NCBI GenBank assembly: GCA_023413015.1
Contig: JAEZQR010000049.1
Coordinates: 1-24,716, forward strand
Length of the DNA: 24,716 nucleotides
Source: Pseudomonadota bacterium
GTDB taxonomy: Bacteria; Pseudomonadota; Alphaproteobacteria; Sphingomonadales; Sphingomonadaceae
Direction of reading: 5' to 3'
Both the position numbers and the translations under genes were made by a program. Positions within the stretch are counted from its first letter, which is position 1. Each line of letters starts with the position of its first letter. The notes beneath the pieces are model-generated. The model was given only the letters and a program-made list of their open reading frames with translations. It was not told the DNA's origin and did not search any database. This document shows positions 1-5,409 of this stretch, one piece after another.

Positions 1-127
1 CACCCGCTTCCTCGAAGCCCACGGCCGCACCGGCGTCCCGCTCTACCTGTTCTACCGCGCCGACGGCACCGTCAAAGTGCTGCCCCAACTCCTCACCACC
101 GACCAACTCACCCAACTCGCCAGCTGA
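1..127 (+). CDS. C-terminal end of a DsbD/ScsB-type thiol:disulfide interchange protein (5' part outside window)
   Basis: The window opens inside a gene whose last 41 codons end in TGA at 125-127. The visible peptide contains GVPLYLFY followed later by LPQLLT, the signature of the end of the C-terminal thioredoxin-fold domain of DsbD-family proteins. These carry electrons from cytoplasmic thioredoxin across the inner membrane to periplasmic thiol proteins. The membrane part and the catalytic CXXC of the terminal domain lie upstream and cannot be checked. The stop is 46 bases before argC on the same strand, so the two may share a transcript. The family call rests on a short tail only. Confidence 0.72.
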   Translation, partial: TRFLEAHGRTGVPLYLFYRADGTVKVLPQLLTTDQLTQLAS

Positions 128-173
128 CGATAGTTTCCTTGGCGTGAGGCGGCGCTTGCCTTAGGCAGGCGCC

Positions 174-1217
174 ATGACCGACCGCATCCGTATCGCCGTG
201 CTCGGCGCGTCCGGCTACACCGGCGCCGACCTCGTCCGCCTCGCGCTGACGCATCCCCGCGTCGAGATCGCCGCATTGTCCGCCAACGCCAAGGCGGGGC
301 AGACAATGGCGCAGGTGTGGCCGCATTTCGCGCCCTATCCGCAGCTCCCCACGCTATGCCGGGCCGACGAGATCGACTGGCGCGGGATCGATGCGGTGTT
401 TGGCTGCCTGCCCCACGCCACCTCGGCCGAGTTGCTGAGCGGAATCGAGGGGCCACGCATCATCGATCTGTCCGCTGACTTCCGGCTCAAGGACGCCGCC
501 ACCTATTCCGACTGGTACGGCAACGCGCATCTCGCGCCGCAGCTTCTGCCCGAAGCTGTGTACGGCCTCACCGAATATGCGCGGGAAGTGCTGCCGGACG
601 CACGCCTCGTCGCCTGCCCGGGCTGCTATCCGACGGCGGCGCTGCTCGCGCTGCTGCCGCTGCTCGAAGTGGGGCTAATCTCGCCCGATCGCATCACCAT
701 CAACGCGCTGTCCGGCGTCTCCGGCGCCGGGCGCAGCCTCAAGGAAGCTAACCTATTCCCCGAGGTCGCCGAGGCGGTTCACCCGTACGGCATCGGCCGC
801 CACCGGCACATGCCTGAGATCGAGCAGGAGCTGAGCGCGCGTGCCGGCCGGAGCGTGACCGTCAGCTTCACGCCGCACCTGATTCCGATGAACCGCGGCG
901 AGCTGGAGACGATCGTCGTCGAACTGGCTGATGGACGCACGCCTGGCGACCTGCGCGCTGCGCTCCAGGCACGTTACGCCGATGAGCCGTTCGTCCACCT
1001 GCTCCCCGAAGGCGTCGCCCCGGCAACCCGGATGGTGCGCGGATCGAACCACTGCGTGCTCAACGTCTACCCCGATCGCGTCCCCGGCCGGGCACTCGTG
1101 ATCGTCGCGATCGACAATCTCGTAAAGGGCTCGTCGGGACAGGCGATCCAGAACATGAACCTGATGTTCGGCCTGCCTGAGATGATGGGCCTCGAACAGG
1201 CGCCGCTGTTCCCGTGA
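174..1217 (+). CDS. argC: N-acetyl-gamma-glutamyl-phosphate reductase
   Basis: ArgC makes N-acetylglutamate semialdehyde from N-acetylglutamyl phosphate with NADPH, the third step of arginine synthesis, in the cytoplasm. The 347-residue product has the nucleotide-binding GASGYTG loop at residues 11-17, the catalytic cysteine C151 in the PGCYPT motif and the conserved GIGRHRH stretch near 207-212 with the active-site histidine. Length is normal for the long (type 1) ArgC form. The ATG at 174 is preceded only by a weak GGCAGG ribosome site. The gene heads a compact run of four + strand genes; its TGA overlaps the GTG of the next gene in GTGA. The three genes behind it are not arginine genes, so the operon looks housekeeping and mixed. 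Confidence 0.96.
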   Translation: MTDRIRIAVLGASGYTGADLVRLALTHPRVEIAALSANAKAGQTMAQVWPHFAPYPQLPTLCRADEIDWRGIDAVFGCLPHATSAELLSGIEGPRIIDLSADFRLKDAATYSDWYGNAHLAPQLLPEAVYGLTEYAREVLPDARLVACPGCYPTAALLALLPLLEVGLISPDRITINALSGVSGAGRSLKEANLFPEVAEAVHPYGIGRHRHMPEIEQELSARAGRSVTVSFTPHLIPMNRGELETIVVELADGRTPGDLRAALQARYADEPFVHLLPEGVAPATRMVRGSNHCVLNVYPDRVPGRALVIVAIDNLVKGSSGQAIQNMNLMFGLPEMMGLEQAPLFP

Positions 1218-1765
1218 CACGCTACGTCGCCCTGCTCCGCGGCATCAACGTCGGCTCCACGCGCAAGCTACCGATGGCCGAATTGCGCGAGCTGTGCGCG
1301 GCGGAGGGCTTCGCCGACGTCTCTACCTATATCCAGAGCGGCAACATCCTGTTGTCGTCCGACAGGCCGGCGCCCGACATCGAAGCCCGCCTCAAGGTAC
1401 AGATCGAACAGCATTTCGGCCTCGACGTGCCGGTGATCGTCCGCACCGCCGACGACTGGGCCCGCTACGCTGCCGGCAGCGCCTTTCCCGATGCGGAGGC
1501 CGAGCGGCCGAAGCTGCTCCACCTGTGCCTGTCAGTCGCGCCGCCTGCCGATGGCATCGTCGAAGCGCTTACGGCCCGGGTATCGGGAAAGGAACGTATC
1601 GCCATCAAGGGTGATGCGCTGTGGGTCGACTTCGGCGAGAGTGTCGGCAACTCGAAGCTCACCCCGGCGCTGTTCGATCGTGCGGCGGGCTCGCCGGTGA
1701 CGGCTCGCAACTGGAACACGGTGCTGGCGCTCGCTGCCATGCTTGATCACAAGGTAGCAGCATGA
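1214..1765 (+). CDS. DUF1697 family protein
   Basis: The 183-residue product opens with YVALLRGINVG and carries YIQSGN(I)L near residues 39-45, both hallmarks of the DUF1697 family. Members are small soluble cytoplasmic proteins of unknown biochemical function; no catalytic residues are established, so no role is claimed. The start is a GTG that overlaps the argC stop by four bases, and the gene's own TGA overlaps the next ATG in ATGA, which suggests translational coupling on both sides. Length fits the family. The family call is firm; function is unknown. Confidence 0.9.
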   Translation: MTRYVALLRGINVGSTRKLPMAELRELCAAEGFADVSTYIQSGNILLSSDRPAPDIEARLKVQIEQHFGLDVPVIVRTADDWARYAAGSAFPDAEAERPKLLHLCLSVAPPADGIVEALTARVSGKERIAIKGDALWVDFGESVGNSKLTPALFDRAAGSPVTARNWNTVLALAAMLDHKVAA

Positions 1766-2301
1766 TCGAGACCGAACGCCTGACCCTGCGCCCGTGGCGC
1801 GACGAGGATCGCGAGCCCTTCTTTTCGATGTCGCAGGATCCCGAAGTGATGACCTACCTCGGCCCGCTGGCGAAGACGCGGGCCGACAGCGATCCGGGCG
1901 TCGATCGTTCGATGGCGTTGCAGGCGGAGCGTGGGCACTGTTTCTGGGCGATCGAGCGCAAGGCCGATGGTGCCTTCCTCGGCTTCTGCGGCCTCAAGAT
2001 CTGCAACGATCCCTGCCCGGTCGAAGGCGACATCGAGATCGGCTGGCGTCTGCGCCGCGATGCCTGGGGCCAAGGCTATGCCCGTGAGGCGGCGGAGGCC
2101 TCGCTAGCCTGGGGATGGGCGAACCTAGACGCGCCGCGGATCATGGCGATGACCGCCACGACGAACCGCCAGTCCTGGGGCCTGATGGAACGGCTTGGCA
2201 TGACACGCCGGCCCGACCTCGACTTCGATCATCCGCGGCTCGCGCCGGGTGATCCGCTGCGCCGGCACCTCGTCTATATCATCGACCGACCGGAGGCCTG
2301 A
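1762..2301 (+). CDS. GNAT family N-acetyltransferase, RimJ/RimL type
   Basis: A 179-residue GNAT acetyltransferase. It begins with the ETERLTLRPW strand typical of the RimJ/RimL (Acetyltransf_3) branch. The acetyl-CoA pyrophosphate-binding loop is WGQGYA at residues 102-107, preceded by the IEIGWRL beta strand, and the end of the domain has NRQSWGLMERLGM, the usual N-x-x-S helix. Members move an acetyl group from acetyl-CoA to an amine, often a protein N-terminus or a small molecule; the substrate here cannot be read from sequence. ATGA overlap with the gene before and TGATG overlap with the gene after place it firmly in the argC run. Confidence 0.92.
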   Translation: MIETERLTLRPWRDEDREPFFSMSQDPEVMTYLGPLAKTRADSDPGVDRSMALQAERGHCFWAIERKADGAFLGFCGLKICNDPCPVEGDIEIGWRLRRDAWGQGYAREAAEASLAWGWANLDAPRIMAMTATTNRQSWGLMERLGMTRRPDLDFDHPRLAPGDPLRRHLVYIIDRPEA

Positions 2302-2828
2302 TGCCGATCCACGGCTTCAACGGCATGCACCCGCAGATCGCCGACGGTGTGTTCGTGGCGCCGGGGGCGCAGCTGATCGGCAACGTGCAAATCGAGGCGG
2401 GTGCCAGTGTCTGGTACAATTGCGTGCTGCGCGGCGACGTGCAGGCAATCGTGGTGGGCGAGCGGTCGAACATCCAGGACGGCACGGTGGTGCATGTCAC
2501 GCGCAAGACGCACGGCACGATCATCGGCCGGGACTGCCTGATCGGGCATATGGCGATGATCCACGGCTGCACGCTCGAGGATCACAGCTTCGTCGGGCTC
2601 GGCGCGATCGTGATGGACGGCTGCGTGATCGAGGAGGATGGGATGCTCGCCGCCGGCGCGATGCTGACGCCGGGCAAGCGGATCGGTCGCGGCCAGCTCT
2701 GGGCTGGCCGGCCGGGGGCCTATCTGCGCGACCTGAAGCCCGAGGAGATCGCCCGCAACCGGGCGGGCGCCGCCGGCTATGTCGAGCTGGCGCAGATGCA
2801 CCGGCGCGAGGTGGGCAGCGAGGCATGA
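2301..2828 (+). CDS. Gamma-carbonic anhydrase family protein (YrdA/CaiE-like hexapeptide-repeat protein)
   Basis: A 175-residue left-handed beta-helix protein with repeated hexapeptide turns (IGNVQIEAGASVW, IIGRDCLIGH, FVGLGAIVMDG). The three zinc-ligand histidines of gamma-class carbonic anhydrases are all in place: H65 (DGTVVH), H83 (IGH) and H88 (IHGC). Family members form trimers with the metal at subunit interfaces; many YrdA-like members have weak or untested CO2 hydration activity, so enzymatic action is likely but not certain. It is the last gene of the argC run. The sequence directly after the stop reads as a decayed GFA-type gene end, so this border may be a deletion joint. Confidence 0.92.
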   Translation: MPIHGFNGMHPQIADGVFVAPGAQLIGNVQIEAGASVWYNCVLRGDVQAIVVGERSNIQDGTVVHVTRKTHGTIIGRDCLIGHMAMIHGCTLEDHSFVGLGAIVMDGCVIEEDGMLAAGAMLTPGKRIGRGQLWAGRPGAYLRDLKPEEIARNRAGAAGYVELAQMHRREVGSEA

Positions 2829-2937
2829 GCCGGATGGCGTCGGCGTCGCGGTGGGCGCGTTCACCGATCCGGATTTCCCCATGCCGGTGCGATCGGTGTG
2901 GGAGGCACACCGTCATGCCTGGGTCGAGCCACCGTTA
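2827..2937 (+). pseudogene. Possible remnant of a GFA (glutathione-dependent formaldehyde-activating-like) family gene, C-terminal part
   Basis: In the frame starting at 2827 about 37 codons read as the end of a protein: DGVGVAVGAFTDPDFPMP, then RSVWEAHRHAWVEPP. This resembles the tail of GFA-family zinc proteins, where a V-x-x-GAFDDP turn is followed by a HIW...PW segment. There is no start codon or zinc-binding N-terminal half: the frame fuses straight into the end of the carbonic anhydrase gene, and downstream it runs on without similarity. I read it as a truncated relic. The match is to a short, loosely conserved tail, so a chance resemblance is possible. Confidence 0.4.
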
Positions 2938-2982
2938 AGGGATCGCTTCGTTGGCCCAAGCGGTGGGCCGCGCGTGACGTCG

Positions 2983-3009
2983 GATCGAACTAGCGGATTC
3001 GAACTAGCG
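2983..3009. repeat. Short tandem direct repeat in the gap after the carbonic anhydrase gene
   Basis: The 11-mer TCGAACTAGCG occurs at 2985-2995 and again at 2999-3009, with GGA / GAT before it, giving two nearly tandem 13-14 bp units. It lies in non-coding sequence between the GFA-like relic and the end of the small minus-strand gene. No function is evident; slippage in decaying sequence is the simplest reading. Confidence 0.6.
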
Positions 3010-3025
3010 CCTGTTTCCCTATCCG

Positions 3026-3187
3026 TCAGACGAACAGGGCGAGCGTTCCAAACACGATGGCGGCACCCAAGGCAAGGGTCACTGCGACACCCAGTGCCTG
3101 GGTCGAGCGCTCCTCGTGCGGAAGATGGTGTTCTTCCAGGCCGTCCATTGTGTGCGGCTGCTTCTCGTGTCGGGTCCAGGTAATCAT
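3026..3187 (-). CDS. Small tail-anchored membrane protein, 53 residues, unknown function
   Basis: A 54-codon frame too short for most gene finders. The ATG (3185-3187) has a good ribosome site on the minus strand (GGGAG eight bases or so before it, in GGGAGTGGGGTC). The product has a charged His/Glu-rich N-terminal half (KQPHTMDGLEEHHLPHEE) and one hydrophobic segment at about residues 34-53 (LGVAVTLALGAAIVFGTLALFV) ending the protein, so it would sit in the inner membrane by a C-terminal anchor. A TAGAAT -10-like hexamer lies at 3217-3222 but without a good -35. I do not recognise a family. The ribosome site and clean hydrophobic tail argue for a real gene. Confidence 0.6.
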   Translation of the reverse strand: MITWTRHEKQPHTMDGLEEHHLPHEERSTQALGVAVTLALGAAIVFGTLALFV

Positions 3188-3300
3188 GACCCCACTCCCA
3201 TACTAGCGAGGTAAGCATTCTACGCTTATTGACCGCCCAATCGATCGATGTTTCTCACCGACAACAAGTCGGCGCGTGAGACTTCGACGTTTCAGTAACA

Positions 3301-3318
3301 ATAGTTAGCGGCAACTAT
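3301..3318 (-). terminator. Weak stem-loop downstream of the YncE-like gene
   Basis: On the minus strand ATAGTT-GCCGCT-AACTAT forms a 6-bp stem followed by TGTTACT, 24 bases beyond the stop of the beta-propeller gene. The stem is AT-rich and the T-tract is broken, so termination here would be weak. The rest of 3188-3342 holds no other feature I can support. Confidence 0.3.
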
Positions 3319-3342
3319 GGGTAGCAGGCATCGGTAGCCGGG

Positions 3343-4308
3343 TTACGGCGCCTTCACGCCGATCGCCGAATAGCCGAGCCCATCCGCCCCTTCACCGGCC
3401 GGCAGCGTTCGTACCGGCTTGCCCGCCTTGAGGTCGATCTCGACGATCCGGCTTTTTCCGGTCTCCGCCACATAGAGCCGCTTGCCGTCGCCGCTGAACA
3501 TGATGGTGACCTGCATCGCCTTCGGATCGCCGCTCACCTTGATGTTCCGGATCGGCTTGCGCGTCTTCACGTCGATCAGCGTCAGCCCGCCATCGAGGTG
3601 GTTCGACGTGACGGCGGTGCGGCCGTCGGGACTGATCTGAAGGCGGATCGGCATGTCGCCGACCGGGATGGTCGCCAGCCGTTCGAGCGACTGGGTATCG
3701 AACAGCATCACCGTATCGTCGCCGCGGTTCGACACCCACAGCTCGCGGCCGTCGGGCGTCAGCGCAATACCCTCCGGCTCCAACCCGGCGCTGAGATCGG
3801 CGATCTTGTCGCGCTTTTCGAGATCGATCGCGGTGATGTTGCCCGAACCGAGGTTCGCGACAAAGGCGCGCCGCTCGTCGGGCGTCACGACAACCATGTG
3901 CGAGCCCTTGGCGCCCGTCGCCACCGATTCGACCTTGCCGGACGCCGGATCGACGAGGCTGAGCGTCGCGCTGCCCTCGGTCGTGGCGACGATGCCGCCG
4001 CTCTTGAGCCACGCGATGCCGTGCGGCCGGCGGTTGTCGCCGAGATCGATCGCCCTGAGATGCTTCGCACTCGCGATGTCGTAGAGGTCGATCTGCTTTG
4101 CGCCATAGGCGACGACAGCCGCCGTCCGGCCATCGGGCGAGATCGCGATCTCGTGCGGCATCGGCCCGGTCGGTAGACGCGCCTGCTCCTTGCCCGCCAC
4201 CAGATCGATGAAGCTTACCGTGTTCTCAGCCTTGTTGCCGACGAGCAGGGTGTCGGCTGCGGCGGGTGCCGCGGATGCAAGGCAGAGAGCAAGCAGCAAT
4301 CGGCGCAT
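3343..4308 (-). CDS. Secreted YncE-like beta-propeller repeat protein (YVTN family)
   Basis: A 321-residue protein with a signal peptide (MRRLLLALCLASAAPAAA, cleavage near residue 18) followed by about seven blades built on motifs such as VGNKAENTVSFID, ISPDGRTAAV, VANLGSGNITAIDL, VSNRGDDTVMLFD and ISPDGRTAVTSN. This is the YVTN/YncE seven-bladed beta-propeller fold, normally periplasmic and used for ligand or DNA/protein binding; no enzymatic residues are seen. I chose the ATG at 4308 because AGGAG sits eight bases before it; the ATG at 4314 is only two bases from that site, and the frame also runs open to 4362 without a ribosome site. It is transcribed in the same direction as the lysis pair, 63 bases downstream, but looks unrelated. 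Confidence 0.88.
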   Translation of the reverse strand: MRRLLLALCLASAAPAAADTLLVGNKAENTVSFIDLVAGKEQARLPTGPMPHEIAISPDGRTAAVVAYGAKQIDLYDIASAKHLRAIDLGDNRRPHGIAWLKSGGIVATTEGSATLSLVDPASGKVESVATGAKGSHMVVVTPDERRAFVANLGSGNITAIDLEKRDKIADLSAGLEPEGIALTPDGRELWVSNRGDDTVMLFDTQSLERLATIPVGDMPIRLQISPDGRTAVTSNHLDGGLTLIDVKTRKPIRNIKVSGDPKAMQVTIMFSGDGKRLYVAETGKSRIVEIDLKAGKPVRTLPAGEGADGLGYSAIGVKAP

Positions 4309-4371
4309 GGACATGGCTCCTGGATAATTGACGGAGTTCACGAAGTTCATGCCATGTCGCATGCCAACGCG

Positions 4372-4659
4372 CTATTGCCCTGTGCCCCTCGCCTTTCCCC
4401 ATTGCCGCGCGGCGACGTAACCAAGGTACCCGGTACCGAACAAAGCGTAGAGCGGCTCGGGGATGCCACCGAAATAGGCGGCCATGGTGCGGACGATCGC
4501 CTCGGCCGCTGCGGGACGCACGGCAGCAAGCAGCCCGACAGGAATCGACCATAACAGCAGCGCATACATGACGTAGAGGAAGGACGGCCGCGCGCGTGTC
4601 GCCCATGCCCCTTCCCGCGCGGTTCGGTGTCTAACCGACACGCTTGGCGAGCCAGCCAT
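4372..4659 (-). CDS. Holin of the 3-TM phage / gene-transfer-agent type
   Basis: A roughly 95-residue membrane protein. After a basic N-terminus (TREGAWATRARPS) it has three hydrophobic stretches at about 27-46, 50-66 and 68-85, with RPSFLYVMY, PEPLYALFGTGYLGY and ARQWGK. This pattern fits the three-TM holin family associated with gene-transfer-agent release (GTA_holin_3TM). Holins open the inner membrane so that the muramidase reaches peptidoglycan. The gene overlaps the 3' end of the muramidase gene by 29 bases if the ATG at 4659 is used; GTG at 4641 is a shorter alternative, and the frame is open to 4728. The overlap implies coupled translation with the muramidase. Confidence 0.8.
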   Translation of the reverse strand: MAGSPSVSVRHRTAREGAWATRARPSFLYVMYALLLWSIPVGLLAAVRPAAAEAIVRTMAAYFGGIPEPLYALFGTGYLGYVAARQWGKARGTGQ

Positions 4660-5191
4660 AGGTGAAGCTTTCGTTCGCGGGTCGCGCCTCGGCCAGTTCG
4701 ATGTAGCGCGCGCCCTGCAGCGCATCAAGCGCCTTTACTAGCACGCCCTCTCCAGCCCGTCCCCGTATCGCCAGCAGCGCGTCGATCGCGGCGAGCGTCG
4801 CGGGATCGATGCTGCGGGTCGGCGGCAGATCGGGCCAGTCGATCGCTCTGCGATTGAGCGCATTGAGCGCCCGCTGCAGGAACCCGATCGCTGTTGCCGG
4901 CCCCATGTTGACGCCGGTGTCGAACAGCTCTGCCGCGACCATGGGCGCCCGCACGGCGACTTTGCCGAAGCCCGGCCCCTCCCAATAGCGCTCGCGGTAG
5001 ATTCGCCGCGCCAACTCGCGAGGCATGTCCGCCATCGGGCCGCGGTAGCCGGCTGTGCGTGCAACCGCTGCGGTCACGCCCCAGCAGGTCGGCCCGCCCC
5101 GGTCGTTCGGGTGATTCACATACCCGCCTTCGCGATCGATCAGCGTCTCGATCTCGCGGGCGATGAGCTGTTGGATTTCGGCTTCTTTCAT
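4631..5191 (-). CDS. Glycosyl hydrolase family 108 muramidase (endolysin)
   Basis: A 186-residue N-acetylmuramidase. The N-terminal GH108 domain shows IDREGGYVNHPNDRGGPTCWGVT, with E21 of the EGGY motif as the expected catalytic acid. The C-terminal part (LFDTGVNMGPATAIGFLQRALN onward) is the usual PG_binding_3 peptidoglycan-binding domain, ending in GWLAKRVG. It has no signal peptide, so it needs the overlapping holin gene to leave the cytoplasm. GH108 + 3TM-holin pairs occur in prophages and, unlinked from the structural cluster, as the lysis genes of alphaproteobacterial gene transfer agents. No ribosome site precedes the ATG at 5191; instead a promoter in a palindrome ends five bases before it, predicting a leaderless mRNA. 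Confidence 0.9.
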   Translation of the reverse strand: MKEAEIQQLIAREIETLIDREGGYVNHPNDRGGPTCWGVTAAVARTAGYRGPMADMPRELARRIYRERYWEGPGFGKVAVRAPMVAAELFDTGVNMGPATAIGFLQRALNALNRRAIDWPDLPPTRSIDPATLAAIDALLAIRGRAGEGVLVKALDALQGARYIELAEARPANESFTYGWLAKRVG

Positions 5192-5224
5192 GACAATTGA
5201 TAACCGATATGGTTATAATTGTCA
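5191..5224. promoter_or_regulatory. 34-bp near-perfect palindrome (probable operator) over the lysis promoter
   Basis: The left arm is TGACAATT-G-ATAACC (5191-5205) and the right arm GGTTAT-AATTGTCA (5211-5224) around a GATAT centre. The arms are complementary over 14 positions with one extra G in the left arm. The element covers the -10, spacer and most of the -35 of the muramidase promoter and begins at the start codon's base. Such a layout fits a binding site for a dimeric repressor or for an activator of a silenced promoter. The regulator is not in the window. AT content is far above the surroundings. Confidence 0.6.
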
Positions 5225-5225
5225 A
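5197..5225 (-). promoter_or_regulatory. Promoter of the muramidase-holin pair, predicted leaderless
   Basis: On the minus strand a perfect -35 TTGACA (5225-5220), a 17-base spacer and a -10 TATCAA (5202-5197). Only five bases separate the -10 from the ATG at 5191, so transcription should start at or within a base or two of the start codon. No Shine-Dalgarno sequence is present, consistent with leaderless translation. The whole element lies within the palindrome 5191-5224. Confidence 0.6.
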
Positions 5226-5230
5226 GATAA

Positions 5231-5264
5231 GAGCCGATGCTGGGGACTATCGGCTCGATTTTTT
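5231..5264 (+). terminator. Intrinsic terminator-like hairpin between tRNA-Pro and the lysis promoter
   Basis: GAGCCGAT (5231-5238), a 10-base loop and ATCGGCTC (5249-5256) make a perfect 8-bp stem. On the + strand it is followed by GATTTTTT (six T at 5259-5264). On the minus strand it follows tRNA-Pro and is trailed by TTATCTT, so it can also end the tRNA transcript before the lysis promoter; a bidirectional role is likely. Confidence 0.65.
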
Positions 5265-5271
5265 GGTGAAA

Positions 5272-5348
5272 TGGTCGGGGCGACTGGATTCGAACCAGCG
5301 ACCCCCAGACCCCCAGTCTGATGCGCTACCAGGCTGCGCTACGCCCCG
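5272..5348 (-). tRNA. tRNA-Pro(GGG)
   Basis: A 77-base cloverleaf with encoded CCA. The acceptor arms are CGGGGCG and CGCCCCG, the D-arm GCGCAGCCTGGTAGCGC, the anticodon stem TCAGA/TCTGG around the loop CTGGGGG (anticodon GGG), and the T-arm loop GGTTCGAATCC. It reads CCC/CCU proline codons. A promoter and a hairpin lie just upstream. Confidence 0.95.
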
Positions 5349-5360
5349 ACCAAGGCAGTG

Positions 5361-5389
5361 CACTTAGGCGGCTTGTCCGAGGAGTGCAA
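5361..5389 (-). promoter_or_regulatory. Likely promoter of tRNA-Pro
   Basis: Minus strand TTGCAC (5389-5384), 17-base spacer, TAAGTG (5366-5361); the tRNA 5' end is 12 bases further on. The -10 is poor, but position, spacing and the TTGCA -35 match the other promoters of this window. The spacer and -35 lie inside a perfect hairpin (5367-5395). Confidence 0.45.
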
Positions 5390-5395
5390 GCCGCC
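5367..5395 (-). terminator. Strong 9-bp hairpin just after prsT
   Basis: GGCGGCTTG (5367-5375) and CAAGCCGCC (5387-5395) pair perfectly around an 11-base loop, starting 14 bases after the prsT stop. On the minus strand it is followed by TAAGTGCA, with no T-tract, so it could be a weak or Rho-assisted terminator, or a 3'-end stabilising structure. It overlaps the tRNA-Pro promoter. Confidence 0.45.
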
Positions 5396-5409
5396 ACGCG
5401 CATCCGATG

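Noticed and set aside
2249..2938. A 229-codon + strand frame overlapping the acetyltransferase end and the carbonic anhydrase gene.
   Set aside because: It is out of frame with the certain carbonic anhydrase gene and has no similarity of its own.
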